Shown: positions 39,180 to 48,438, numbered from the stretch's first letter. The stretch: 64,000 nt of DNA from Nocardioides houyundeii (GCF_002865585.1 NZ_CP025581.1:2666001-2730000), one strand, 5' to 3'. The notes: generated by a model from the letters alone, not told the origin. A program made the numbers and translations.

Positions 39180-40570
39180 CACTTGCTCCTGATGGTGGTG
39201 AGTACGTCGTCGCGGACGCCTGCCATGGTGGCCTCGTCCTTGCCCTCGGCGTTGAGGCGCAGCAGCGGCTCGGTGTTGGAGGCCCGGACGTTGAACCACC
39301 AGTCGGCGTGGGTGACGGTGAGTCCGTCGAGGTGGTCGACGGTGACACCGTCGCGGGCCGCGTACTGGGTCTCGAGCCTGGCCAGCACTGCCGTCTGGTC
39401 GTGCACGGTGGAGTTGATCTCGCCGCTGGCCGGGTAGCGCTCGTAGCGGGCCAGCAGCTCCGAGAGAGTCCCCTCGGTCTCGGCCAGGGCGGCCAGCGCG
39501 TGCAGCGCGGCCAGCATCCCCGAGTCCGCCCGCCAGAAGTCGCGGAAGTAGAAGTGGCCGCTGTGCTCGCCGCCGAAGATGGCGTCGGTCTCGGCCATGG
39601 TCGCCTTGATGAAGGAGTGGCCCACCCGGGTCCGCACCGGGGTGCCCCCGAGCTCGGTGACGATCTCCGGCACCGAGCGCGAGGTGATCAGGTTGTGGAT
39701 GATCATCGCGCCGGGCTGCTTGACCAGCTCGCGTGCCGCGATCAGGCCGGTGAGCACCGACGGGGAGACCCCGCGACCACGCTCGTCGACCAGGAAGCAG
39801 CGGTCGGCGTCGCCGTCGAACGCCAGTCCGAGGTCCGCCCCCTCCGCCACCACGCGCTCGGCCAGGTCCACCAGGTTCTCCGCCTCGATCGGGTTGGCCT
39901 CGTGGTTGGGGAAGGTCCCGTCGAGCTCGAAGTAGAGCGGCACCATCTCGACCTGCTCGGACCCGATCCGGTCGAAGACCACCGGCGCGGTCAGCCCCGC
40001 CATCCCGTTGCCCGCGTCCACCACGACCTTGAGCCGGCGGCCCTTGACCGGGGCCAGGCGCAGCAGGTGGTCGGCGTAGTCGGCGAGCACGTCGCGCTCG
40101 GTGATGGTCCCGGGGGCGGGACGCTCACCGGAGACCGCTCCCGTGGTGGCGCGCAGCGCGACGAGGTCCCGGATCTCGGCCAGCCCGGTCTCCATCCCCA
40201 CCGGCGTGGCCCCGGCCCGGCACATCTTCATGCCGTTGTACTGGGCCGGGTTGTGGCTCGCGGTGAACATCACCCCGGCATGACCCAGGTGGCCCGAGGC
40301 GAAGTAGAGCTGGTCGGTGCTGGCCAGGCCGATCATCACCACGTCGGCGCCCGCGCCGGCGGCGCCCTGGGCGAAAGCGGCGGCCATCCCGGGCGAGCTG
40401 GGGCGCATGTCGTGGCCCACGACGACGGTGTCGGTGCCGGTCACCTCGACGAAGGCCTCGCCGGTGGCCCGGGCCAGGGTGTCGTCGAGCTGGTCGGGAA
40501 CGGTGCCGCGGACGTCGTAGGCCTTGAAGATGGCGTCGAGGTTGGCGGGGTCGAGGGTGCCGGCAGACAT
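39179..40570 (-). CDS. manB: Phosphomannomutase/phosphoglucomutase ManB
   Basis: 463 residues, four-domain alpha-D-phosphohexomutase. Active-site phosphoserine in TASHNPAQYNGMK; metal loop DGDADR; sugar-ring loop GGEHSGHFYF; phosphate-binding RASNTEPLLR near the C-terminus. It converts mannose-6-P to mannose-1-P for GDP-mannose, used for PIMs, mannans and glycoproteins. ManC (49190-50269) would take the next step. The GTVPDQLDD and FVEVTG segments at the start fit the actinobacterial ManB type. Confidence 0.95.
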   Translation of the reverse strand: MSAGTLDPANLDAIFKAYDVRGTVPDQLDDTLARATGEAFVEVTGTDTVVVGHDMRPSSPGMAAAFAQGAAGAGADVVMIGLASTDQLYFASGHLGHAGVMFTASHNPAQYNGMKMCRAGATPVGMETGLAEIRDLVALRATTGAVSGERPAPGTITERDVLADYADHLLRLAPVKGRRLKVVVDAGNGMAGLTAPVVFDRIGSEQVEMVPLYFELDGTFPNHEANPIEAENLVDLAERVVAEGADLGLAFDGDADRCFLVDERGRGVSPSVLTGLIAARELVKQPGAMIIHNLITSRSVPEIVTELGGTPVRTRVGHSFIKATMAETDAIFGGEHSGHFYFRDFWRADSGMLAALHALAALAETEGTLSELLARYERYPASGEINSTVHDQTAVLARLETQYAARDGVTVDHLDGLTVTHADWWFNVRASNTEPLLRLNAEGKDEATMAGVRDDVLTTIRSK

Positions 40571-40601
40571 GGGGGGAGCCTAACGGCACCGGGGCCGACC
40601 C

Positions 40602-40973
40602 TCAGTCCGTGGTCAGGATCCTGAGGTGACCGCGGCGTACGCCTCGCGTGGGATCGTCGCCCTCCTGCTCGGCCGGACGCAGCCGCGGAGCCGGCTCCGG
40701 CGGTCGCGCGGCCTCGCGCACCGCGTCGGCCAGGGCCAGCAGGTCGTCTCCGCTGGGACCGTGCGCCGACGGGTCCGGCGCCAGTCGCAGGACCTCCCAG
40801 CCACGGGGGGCCGAGAGGCGCTCGCTGTGCTGCTCGCACAGGTCGTAGGCGTGAGGTTCGGCATAGGTCGCCAACGGGCCGAGCACCGCCGTCTGGTCGG
40901 CGTACACGTAGGTCAGGGTGGCGATCGCAGCACGGCTGCACGCTGTGCGCGAACAACGACGGGCGGAGCTCAC
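40602..40973 (-). CDS. DUF3499 protein
   Basis: 123 residues. An N-terminal Cys pair (RRCSRTACSRAAIATLTYVYADQTAVLG) and a later DLCEQHSERL give a likely zinc-ribbon, then PRGWEVLRL, the family core. It corresponds to Rv3258c, always next to manB. Function unknown. The C-terminal Arg/Pro tail is variable. It is divergent from the metallopeptidase-like gene with 49 bases between. Confidence 0.92.
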   Translation of the reverse strand: MSSARRCSRTACSRAAIATLTYVYADQTAVLGPLATYAEPHAYDLCEQHSERLSAPRGWEVLRLAPDPSAHGPSGDDLLALADAVREAARPPEPAPRLRPAEQEGDDPTRGVRRGHLRILTTD

Positions 40974-41022
40974 GGGGCTGACGTTACCCGGCCCGCGGTC
41001 GCAGCCGGACTAGGCTCGCGGC

Positions 41023-41481
41023 ATGGACCCCACCGCTCCCGACGCGCCCGCCGCTCCCCCGGCGCGCAGGCGCACCCGGGACCGACGCGGCCGAGGCATG
41101 CGCGGACCGGGTGTGCTGCCCCGCACCCTGGGGACGCCCGCGCTGCGCACCGACCGGGAGCGCTTCGACGCCCTGGTGCTCGACGTGGTCACCATCCTCG
41201 ACGACCGGTGGCGCGCCGAGCTCGGTCTCGTCGAGTACGCCGTCGAGGACGCCCCGCTGGTGCCCGACGACTGGAGCACCGAGACCGTGCCGCTGTCGTC
41301 GCTGATCCGCGGCTCGGGGACCACCCCGAGCCGCCTGGTCGTCTTCCGGCGGCCTCTGGAGCACCGCTGCGAGACCCGCGAGGAGCTGCGGGCCATGGTG
41401 CTCACCGTCGTCGTGGAGCAGGTGGCCGAGCTGCTCGGGCTGCCCTCCGAGGTCGTCGACCCCCGGTTCGGCAGCGACTGA
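41023..41481 (+). CDS. Metallopeptidase-family protein with degenerate HExxH
   Basis: 152 residues. A basic N-terminus (RRRTRDRRGRGMRGPG) precedes the zincin-like core: FDALVLDVVTILDDRW, then PSRLVVFRRPLEHRCETREE, then the helix that should carry HExxH. Here it reads VVVEQVAELLG, with both His missing and Glu at each end, so zinc catalysis is unlikely. It corresponds in position to Rv3259. It may be a scaffold that kept the fold. No signal peptide. Confidence 0.8.
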   Translation: MDPTAPDAPAAPPARRRTRDRRGRGMRGPGVLPRTLGTPALRTDRERFDALVLDVVTILDDRWRAELGLVEYAVEDAPLVPDDWSTETVPLSSLIRGSGTTPSRLVVFRRPLEHRCETREELRAMVLTVVVEQVAELLGLPSEVVDPRFGSD

Positions 41482-41548
41482 GGCGCCGCGCCCCGGCACC
41501 CGACCCGTCTCGGCCCCCACCCGCCCCCACCTGCCCACTGCCTGCCCC

Positions 41549-41575
41549 GTACTGCGTCAGTACCTGCGTCAGTAC
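41549..41575. repeat. Tandem 12-bp duplication and hairpin at the DUF5719 stop codon
   Basis: CTGCGTCAGTAC occurs at 41552-41563 and 41564-41575. GTACTG/CAGTAC (41549-41554, 41558-41563) is an inverted repeat. The second copy contains the stop codon of the DUF5719 gene, so a duplicated stop follows in frame. It may also serve as a terminator between two convergent genes. Confidence 0.6.
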
Positions 41576-42965
41576 AGGGCGGGCCGCACGTGCGGCACGT
41601 CGCTGTCCAGCACCAGCTCGCTCAACGGCTGCACCGAGCCGCCCGAGCCGCCGGTCACCAGCGCGGCCTGCACCGTCGCCCCCTCGGTGACCAGCTCGAC
41701 GTAGCGCGCGGCCTCGGGAAGCGCGGCGCTGAGCCCCATGCCCGGGCGCAGGCTGACCCGGACCGGCTCGAGCTGCCGGCCCCGGGCGTCGCGGGTGAGC
41801 ACCGTCAGCTCGCTCACCCGCGCCACGCCCGCGAGCACGACGCGCTTGGGCCCGGGGCCCACCACAGCGGCCGCTCGCGAGGAGACGGGTTCGGAGACCA
41901 CCCCGTGCGAGAGACCCTGCGGGGTGACGGCGCGCAGGGTGCCGCTGACCGGGTGGTCGGAGTCGAGCCGGATGCCCAGCGCCCCCTCGCCCTCGGCGCC
42001 TGCCAGCACCCGGGAGAGGTCGAGCAGCGCGGTGGAGCCGGGCGCCACCACCAGCTCCTCGAGACCCGAGGGCGCGAACTCGCTGCGCGAGGTCACCAGC
42101 CGTACCGCGACCCGTGCCTCGTCCGCGCCGTCGTTGGCCACCACCAAGGTGCGCTCCCCGGTCCCGGCGCCGACGCCGAGCAGGTAGCCGGTGCGCGTCG
42201 GGGCCGTCTGTGCCGCGAGCCAGTCCTGGGTCACCGCGCCACCGGCGAGGTCCTCGGAGCGGTCGACGACCCAGGCGCCGAGCCGACCCCGTGAGACCTG
42301 CACCCGCAGGGTGAGCTCCTCGCGCTGCGGCACCAGCCGGGCCAGGTCCAGGCGCACCAGCCGCTGGCCCCGCACGGTCAGGCCGCGCAGCCGCGGGACC
42401 TCGATCTCGCCGGTGGGGCCGAGCACGGTGATGTCCGCGACCGCGGGCCCACCGTCGGGGTTGACCAGCTCGAGCACCGACGAGTGCTCGGCACCGGCCC
42501 CGACCCCGGTGAACCAGGTCTGCGCCTGGGGCGTGACGCAGGACGTCGCCGCGTCGCGCGCCGTGCGGCCGGCGACCAGGCCGGGCGCGGTCGTGTCCTC
42601 GCCGATCAGCACGGCCTGAGCGGGCTCGTCGATCTCCAGCGTCCGACCTGCCTCGAGCTCGAGCTCGTCGGTCTCCTCGTGCCGCAGCCGCACCACTCCG
42701 GCGGCCTCGGGGTCCGCGAGCGCCGCCGAGATGACTCGACCGCCCGGCAGCGCCGGAGGGCACACCAGAGTGCTGCGGGTCAACGGTGCCGAGGAGGGGG
42801 CCGGCCCGGCTCCTCGGTCGGTGTCGGGTGCACGGTGGCCAGGGCGGCCACGGTCAGCGCCGGGACCAGGAAGGCCAGCAGCGTGGTGGAGCTGATGGTG
42901 CGCTCCCGGGGCACCGCGACGCGTCGCCGGCTGCCACCAGCGGGCCGGGGATCCTGCTGGCTCAT
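41569..42965 (-). pseudogene. DUF5719-family envelope protein, frame broken by one missing base
   Basis: ATG 42965 opens MSQQDPRPAGGSRRR, a membrane helix (ISSTTLLAFLVPALTVAAL) and HPTPTEEPG, then the frame ends at a stop at 42780. The GGGGG run 42796-42800 needs one more G to read EPGRPPSSAPLTRSTLVCP, joining to the long DUF5719 domain ending at 41569; the restored protein is 465 residues. The domain is made of repeated beta strands (SSVLELVNPDGGPAVADITV, TRTGYLLGVGAGTGERTLVV) facing outside. ATGA overlap with the glycosyltransferase gene. Role unknown; gene order suggests envelope assembly. Confidence 0.8.
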
Positions 42966-45862
42966 GAGCGCTCCCTGCGTCGGGTCACGGTGGGCGCCGA
43001 CTGCACCAGGGCGAGCACGATCACCGCGGCCTGCAGCACCAGCAGCACGAGGCGCCCGGGACCGACCCGGCTCTCCACGGCGCCGGCCTGCAACGGCCGG
43101 TCCACCCGCCAGGCGCGGGTGGCCCGGTCCTCGGCGCTGGCCTGCACCAGTCCGCTGGCGGCGTCCAGGCCCGCGGCCACGCGGCCGTCGGCGGGTGCGG
43201 CCAGCACGACGTACTCGATGCCGAGCTCGCCGAGGGCGGCCACGTCGGCCGGGGTCGGGCGGGAGGTCAGGCTGGTCACGGTCCTGGTCAGGGCAGCGTC
43301 CTCGGGGGCCAGGGAGAGCACCTCGTCCTCACCCACGGTGATCCCGTCGTCGCGGCGTACCCGGTAGGTGAGCCCGTCCTCCACGGACCCGCGCACCACG
43401 AGCACCCCGCGCTCGGCGCCGGTCAGCGAGCTCTGGGCCATGTAGGCGGGCACCGCCTCCACCACGTCCTCGTCGAAGGAGTCGTCGGCGTCGACCAGCC
43501 ACCACGCCAGACCTCCCAGGGGCACGAGGGCGGCGACCACCGCGAGCAGCCCGGCGGCCGCGCGCTGCCACCAGGGGTGGGTGGCCGCGTCGGTGAGGCG
43601 CCGCACCCAGGCGTCGGCACCCAGCACGGTGGCCACCACCGCGACTCCCTGCAGCACGACCACGAAGAACCCCAGGCTGGGGGGCGTGCTGGTCGCCGGC
43701 AGGTGCAGGGTCACCAGCCCCAGCGCCGCGGCCACGACCGCGGCCGCCAGCGCGATGATCCAGCAGATGGTGACCGGCACCCGGGTCAGCCGGGGCCAGA
43801 TGGCCACCACGGCGAGGACACCGACGATGCCGCCCAGCCACCACGGCGCCCCCAGCTCGCCCAGGCGCCCGGTGAGCAGCTGGACGGCGTCGGCCTCGGC
43901 CACCGGGAGCCGGCCAGACTCCAGGAGCAGGCCGCTGGCCGAGCCGGTGGTGAGCAGCGGCACGAACCAGGGCGCCATGAGCAGCGGCACCACGCCCAGC
44001 GCCAGCGCGGGCGGTCCCCAGGCGGACCTGTCGGCCAGGAGCCTGGGACTGATCGCGAACCCGGCGGCCACCACGATGGCCGCCGCCAGCAGGGCGAACA
44101 GCCAGACCCCGGGCACAAAGGCCGCGGAGAGCGCCAGCAGCAGGCCGGTGCGCCAGGCGGCGCGCCAGCGACGGTCCGGCTCCGGGTCGGCGAACCCCAG
44201 GGCGGCATGGGCCACCCACGGCAGCAGCATCGCCAGCGCGACGGTGCCGAAGCGACCCTCGCCCCAGGCACCCGAGGTCACCGGGACCAGCGCGTACGTC
44301 GTGGCTCCCCAGGCGAGCACCCACCGGGGCAGGCCGCGGGGGTCGACCAGGCGACCCACGACCCGCAGCAGGCGCCAGGCGCCCCACAGGGTCAGCGGCA
44401 CCGCGAGGACCATCAGCGCCCCGACCACCGCGCCGGGACTGCCGCCCAGCACCGTGCCGAGCAGCGCGAAGACCAGCACGTACGCCGGCGCGGGCACGTC
44501 GGTCCCGCTGCCGAGCGGGTGGTGGCTCTCCAGGTGCAGGCGCCACCAGTCCGAGACCGACTGCGGGACCGGGGACAGGGCCCCGCCCTGGATCTCGCCG
44601 AACCCCGCCCGGGCCGCCACCAGGGCCAGCACCACGAAGAGGGTCAGGGCGATGGCGAGCGGGTTGGTGAGGAAGCGCGTGACCAGGCCGGTGTCGGCGT
44701 AGAGCTCCTCCTCGTCCTCCTCAGCCGCGGTTGCCGGCCGGCGCGCGCCCGGCCGGATGGTCGCGGTGGCTGCCGGCTCGTCGGCCACCCGGGCCGCCCG
44801 TCGGCGCTCGGCCACGTCCTGGGCCTGGCCCAGCACCGCGGAGGCCAGGTCGCTGAGGAAGTCCAGCCCGTGCCGGTAGGGCACCCACCACGGGGCCAGC
44901 AGGCCGCGCACGTCCCGCGGTGGCCCGGACCGACGCCTGGCCCGTGCGGCGCGGGCGGCCCGCACCTGGCCGGGATGCCCGTAGACGTTGAGCAGCGCGG
45001 CCAGCTCGTCCAGTGCCTCGGGGACCGAACGGACCAGCAGGAACCCGAGCATGCGCAGCACGCTGCCCAGGGCGAGCCTGATCGTCAGGCCCAGCAGGCG
45101 GCGCGACTCGACATTGGCCAGCAGGGTGAACAGGGCGGCCCGGCGCTCCTGGTAGTGGGTGTGCCGGCCGGTCAGCGGCGTGCGCCGGACGCCGCGATGA
45201 GCGGCCTCGGCGTGGAAGACCACGGCCTGGGGCACGACCAGGGTGGTGTGGCCGGCGCGGGCGGCGCGCCAGCCGAAGTCGATGTCGTTGCCGAAGACAG
45301 CCAGCCGCTCGTCGAAGCCGTCCAACTCCTCCAGCACCCGGCGCCGCACGAGCATGCCCGCGGTGTTGACCGCCAGCACCGGACGGACCTCGTCGTGCTG
45401 TCCCTGGTCGTACTCACCGCGCTCCAGACCGGTCTCGCGGCGACCGGTGGGAGAGATGGTGACCCCCACCTCCAGCATCCGGCGCAACGAGGGCCACTCG
45501 CGCAGCTTGGGCCCCAGCACGTCTGCCTCGGGATGCGCCTCGGCGGCGGCCAGGAGGGCGGCGAGCGCCCCGGGGTCAGGGTTGGCGTCGTCGTGCAGCA
45601 GCCAGATCCACTCGTCGTCACCGGTCGGCTCGAGGTGGGCGAGGGCGAGTCGCACGGCGGCCGGGAAGGTGGTCGAGGAGGGGGCCTGGAGCACCGCTTC
45701 GGTCCCGAAGGCCTCGCGGATCAGCTCTGCGGAGGAGTCCTTGCTGCCAGTGTCGACGGCGACGCCGCGGTCGATGCTGCGCTGCTGTCGGCGGACGCCG
45801 GCCAGGACCGCGGGGAGCCACCTCGCCCCGTCATGGCTGACGAGAATGGCGGAGACGATCAC
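42962..45862 (-). CDS. Large membrane-bound family 2 glycosyltransferase
   Basis: 966 residues from GTG 45862. The N-terminal GT-A domain (1-240) has VSAILVSHDGARWLPAVLAG, VDTGSKDSS, LHDDANPDPG with the metal-binding Asp pair, and GFDERLAVFGNDIDFGWRAA. From about residue 400 some 12 membrane helices with long Ala/Leu/Val stretches follow, and an extracytoplasmic C-terminal domain (DVAALGELGIEYVVLAAPA) before the last helix. This resembles the actinobacterial family of rhamnosyl- or galactofuranosyl-like enzymes fused to a GT-C-like module. It is encoded just upstream of DUF5719 and downstream of whiB2. Substrate unknown; envelope polysaccharide is likely. Confidence 0.85.
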   Translation of the reverse strand: MIVSAILVSHDGARWLPAVLAGVRRQQRSIDRGVAVDTGSKDSSAELIREAFGTEAVLQAPSSTTFPAAVRLALAHLEPTGDDEWIWLLHDDANPDPGALAALLAAAEAHPEADVLGPKLREWPSLRRMLEVGVTISPTGRRETGLERGEYDQGQHDEVRPVLAVNTAGMLVRRRVLEELDGFDERLAVFGNDIDFGWRAARAGHTTLVVPQAVVFHAEAAHRGVRRTPLTGRHTHYQERRAALFTLLANVESRRLLGLTIRLALGSVLRMLGFLLVRSVPEALDELAALLNVYGHPGQVRAARAARARRRSGPPRDVRGLLAPWWVPYRHGLDFLSDLASAVLGQAQDVAERRRAARVADEPAATATIRPGARRPATAAEEDEEELYADTGLVTRFLTNPLAIALTLFVVLALVAARAGFGEIQGGALSPVPQSVSDWWRLHLESHHPLGSGTDVPAPAYVLVFALLGTVLGGSPGAVVGALMVLAVPLTLWGAWRLLRVVGRLVDPRGLPRWVLAWGATTYALVPVTSGAWGEGRFGTVALAMLLPWVAHAALGFADPEPDRRWRAAWRTGLLLALSAAFVPGVWLFALLAAAIVVAAGFAISPRLLADRSAWGPPALALGVVPLLMAPWFVPLLTTGSASGLLLESGRLPVAEADAVQLLTGRLGELGAPWWLGGIVGVLAVVAIWPRLTRVPVTICWIIALAAAVVAAALGLVTLHLPATSTPPSLGFFVVVLQGVAVVATVLGADAWVRRLTDAATHPWWQRAAAGLLAVVAALVPLGGLAWWLVDADDSFDEDVVEAVPAYMAQSSLTGAERGVLVVRGSVEDGLTYRVRRDDGITVGEDEVLSLAPEDAALTRTVTSLTSRPTPADVAALGELGIEYVVLAAPADGRVAAGLDAASGLVQASAEDRATRAWRVDRPLQAGAVESRVGPGRLVLLVLQAAVIVLALVQSAPTVTRRRERS

Positions 45863-45905
45863 GCGGGGCAGCCTAACGACCGCCCCCGCGGTTGGCGGAA
45901 ACGCC

Positions 45906-46160
45906 TCAGACGGCTCGCTTCTTCAGCTTGCGGCGCTCCCGCTCGGAGAGACCGCCCCAGATGCCGAACCGCTCGTCGTTCATCAGCGCGTACTCGAGAC
46001 AGTCGCCCCGCACGTCGCAGGTCAGGCAGACCTTCTTGGCCTCACGCGTGGAGCCGCCCTTCTCTGGGAAGAACGCCTCGGGGTCGGTCTGCGCGCACAG
46101 CGCACGGTCCTGCCACCCCATTTCCTCGGCGTCGGAATCAAGGAGAAACAGTTCTCGCAT
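45906..46160 (-). CDS. whiB2: WhiB2/WhmD-type Fe-S transcriptional regulator
   Basis: 84 residues from ATG 46160. Four Cys (22, 45, 48, 54) hold a 4Fe-4S cluster: C then CLTC then C. The GIWGGL turn and basic KLKKRAV end are the WhiB signature for binding region 4 of the sigma factor. The closeness to WhmD/WhiB2 and its place beside cofD (Rv3260c-Rv3261 order) support WhiB2, which governs septation and sporulation-like division. Longer open frame upstream is not used: the RBS-like GGGCGAGGG lies just before 46160. Confidence 0.94.
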   Translation of the reverse strand: MRELFLLDSDAEEMGWQDRALCAQTDPEAFFPEKGGSTREAKKVCLTCDVRGDCLEYALMNDERFGIWGGLSERERRKLKKRAV

Positions 46161-46251
46161 CGGCCCTCGCCCTTTCGACCCTGTGTTTCGTATACGACCC
46201 GTGTCCAACGTCACACACCCAGGGAAGCGGCGAGCGAAGAACACTGAGGGA

Positions 46252-46280
46252 ATTACATGCCTGTCGTACCGACAAGTCAA
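46252..46280 (-). promoter_or_regulatory. Likely whiB2 promoter
   Basis: On the minus strand, TTGACT (46280-46275), a 17-base spacer, then TGTAAT (46257-46252): a near-consensus vegetative promoter, about 90 bases upstream of whiB2. A TATATC on the plus strand near 46293 with GACAAG 17 bases before it might serve cofD. Confidence 0.6.
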
Positions 46281-46345
46281 GCCCCGGCCGTGCTATATCC
46301 AGACCACTGGTCAGGGACCGGGACCGTTCGCGCGAAGATATGTCC

Positions 46346-47344
46346 ATGCGTGACATCACAGTGCTCTCCGGTGGTATGGGCGGCGCCCGGTTCATCCAGG
46401 GCCTGCTCCACGGAATCGCCGCCGGCACCATCCCCGGCCTTGCCCCCGACGCCCGGGTCACGGTGATCGGCAACACCGCCGACGACCTGTGGATCCACGG
46501 CCTCAAGGTGTGCCCCGACCTCGACACGGTGATGTACACGCTGGGGGACGGCATCGACCCGGAGCGTGGCTGGGGCCGGCGGGAGGAGACCTGGAGCGTC
46601 AAGGAGGAGCTGGCCGCCTACGGCGTGGAGCCGACCTGGTTCGGGCTCGGTGACCGCGACATCGCCACTCACCTGGTCCGGACCCAGATGCTCGAGGCGG
46701 GCTACGGCCTCTCCGCGATCACCGAGGCTCTGTGCCGCCGCTGGCAGCCGGGCGTCCGGCTGCTGCCGATGACCGAGGACCGGGTCGAGACCCACGTCGC
46801 GGTCACCGATCCCGAGCAGCCCAGCGGACGCCGCGTGGTCCACTTCCAGGAGTACTGGGTCCGGCTGCGGGCCGCGCCGCCGGCCGAGGCGGTGATCGTG
46901 GTCGGCCTGGAGGAGGCCACTGCGGGGCCGGGCGTGCTGGAGGCGATCGGGGAGGCGGACCTGGTGGTGCTGCCGCCGTCTAACCCGGTGGTCTCGGTCG
47001 GCACGATCCTGGGGGTGCCCGGGATCCGCGAGGCCGTGCGCACCACGACCGCCCCCGTGGTGGGCCTCTCCCCCATCGTCGGCGACACGCACGTGCGCGG
47101 CATGGCCCACCAGATGCTCGACTGCATCGGCGTCGAGGTGAGCGCCGAGGGTGTCGGGCGGCACTACGGCGCCCGCTCGGCGGGCGGGGTGCTCGACGGG
47201 TGGCTGGTCGACGAGCACGACGCCGACCAGCTGGCCGGGTTGCGCGCGGCCGGCCTCGCCGCAGCCGCCGTACCGCTGATGATGACCTCGCCGGAGGCCA
47301 CCGCGACCATGGCCGCGGCCGCCGTCTCGCTGGTGCAGCGATGA
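46346..47344 (+). CDS. cofD: 2-phospho-L-lactate transferase CofD/FbiA
   Basis: 332 residues. GAAGA sits seven bases before ATG 46346 and only one base before ATG 46340, so 46346 is chosen. MRDITVLSGGMGGARFIQGL has the Gly-rich loop; GNTADDLWIHGLKVCPDLDT is the FbiA signature; LPPSNPVVSVGTILGVPGI binds the substrate. It joins the lactyl or dehydro form of the phospholactate-like unit to FO, making F420-0 (or its dehydro precursor). It overlaps cofE by 4 bases, the usual F420 pair. Confidence 0.95.
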   Translation: MRDITVLSGGMGGARFIQGLLHGIAAGTIPGLAPDARVTVIGNTADDLWIHGLKVCPDLDTVMYTLGDGIDPERGWGRREETWSVKEELAAYGVEPTWFGLGDRDIATHLVRTQMLEAGYGLSAITEALCRRWQPGVRLLPMTEDRVETHVAVTDPEQPSGRRVVHFQEYWVRLRAAPPAEAVIVVGLEEATAGPGVLEAIGEADLVVLPPSNPVVSVGTILGVPGIREAVRTTTAPVVGLSPIVGDTHVRGMAHQMLDCIGVEVSAEGVGRHYGARSAGGVLDGWLVDEHDADQLAGLRAAGLAAAAVPLMMTSPEATATMAAAAVSLVQR

Positions 47345-48375
47345 CCGGCACGACGCTGGTCGTCCTCGCCCCCGACGCCATCCCCGAGGTGGCCCGGGGC
47401 ACCGACCTCGCGACGCTGGTGGCGGACGCCGTCGAGCTGCTGCCCGGCGACGTGGTCGTGGTCACCAGCAAGGTGGTCAGCAAGGCCGAGGGCCGGGTCG
47501 TGGCGGGTGGAGCCGACTCCTACGCCCGAGCGCTGGCCTCGGAGACCCTGCGGGTGGTGGCCAGCCGGGGGCCCGTGCAGATCGTGCGGCAGCGACTGGG
47601 GCTGGTGATGGCCGCGGCGGGCATCGACCGGTCCAACGTCAGCACCGGCAACCTGGTGCTGCTGCCCGAGGACCCCGACTCCTCGGCCCGGGAGCTCCGC
47701 AGCCGGCTGCGGGCGCTGACCGGGGTCAACGTCGGGGTGGTGATCACCGACACCTCCGGTCGCGCCTGGCGCGAGGGCCAGACCGACATCGCGATCGGGG
47801 TGGCGGGACTGGTCCCCCTGGAGCAGTTCGCCGGTCGCCACGACTCCTACGGCAACGAGCTGTCGGTGACGATGCCGGCGGTGGCCGACGAGATCGCCGG
47901 CGCCGCCGAGCTGGCCCAGGGCAAGCTCGGCGGGCGCCCGGTGGCGGTGGTGCGCGGTCGGCAGGACCTGGTGCTGGCGCCCGAGGAGGACGGTCCCGGC
48001 GCCGTCGCCCTGGTGCGGCCCGAGGGCGGCGACCTGTTCGGCTACGGATCCCGGGAGGCCGTGCTGGCGGCCCTGGCGCAGGCGCCGGGGACCGCCTCGG
48101 TGTTCGGGTCCCCGGTCTCCGCCGAGGAGCTGCTGCACGCCGTACGCCGGGTGCTCCCCGGCGTCACGGCCGAGCGCACGGCCGAGCGCACGGTGGAGCG
48201 ACAGGCTCCCGGCGCCGACGCCTGCACCGGGCTGGACCTCGCCCTGCCCCCCGGGGCCGCGCGCGAGGTCCTCGCCGCCCTGTGCTTCAGCCACGGCTGG
48301 CGCATCGCCCTCTGGCAGGCGGACGTGGCCCACCCCGACGCGGTCGTCGCTCGCGTGTCACCAGATATTCCGTAG
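47341..48375 (+). CDS. cofE: Coenzyme F420-0:gamma-glutamyl ligase CofE (FbiB without nitroreductase domain)
   Basis: 344 residues from ATG 47341. The CofE fold is intact: DVVVVTSKVVSKAEGR, TDTSGRAWREGQTDIAIG, GRHDSYGNELSVTMPAVADE, and GKLGGRPVAVVRG, with GTP- and metal-binding Asp and Glu. Mycobacterial FbiB has about 450 residues with a C-terminal FMN nitroreductase domain that reduces dehydro-F420. Here only about 100 residues follow, with no FMN-binding pattern, only REAVLAALAQAPG and a repeat TAERTAERTVER. Dehydro-F420 reduction would need a separate enzyme. A short C-terminus with Trp-rich ALCFSHGWRIALWQAD is unexplained. Confidence 0.9.
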   Translation: MTGTTLVVLAPDAIPEVARGTDLATLVADAVELLPGDVVVVTSKVVSKAEGRVVAGGADSYARALASETLRVVASRGPVQIVRQRLGLVMAAAGIDRSNVSTGNLVLLPEDPDSSARELRSRLRALTGVNVGVVITDTSGRAWREGQTDIAIGVAGLVPLEQFAGRHDSYGNELSVTMPAVADEIAGAAELAQGKLGGRPVAVVRGRQDLVLAPEEDGPGAVALVRPEGGDLFGYGSREAVLAALAQAPGTASVFGSPVSAEELLHAVRRVLPGVTAERTAERTVERQAPGADACTGLDLALPPGAAREVLAALCFSHGWRIALWQADVAHPDAVVARVSPDIP

Positions 48376-48438
48376 ACTCAGCGATCGACCGCCGACGAGC
48401 GCACCGCCGTCGCCGACCCAGAGGCAGGACTCACCCAC

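Noticed and set aside
43577..46345. Upstream extension of cofD as a very long open frame antisense to the large glycosyltransferase
   Set aside because: cofD similarity begins at 46346 with a suitable ribosome-binding site; upstream residues are a shadow of the opposite gene.
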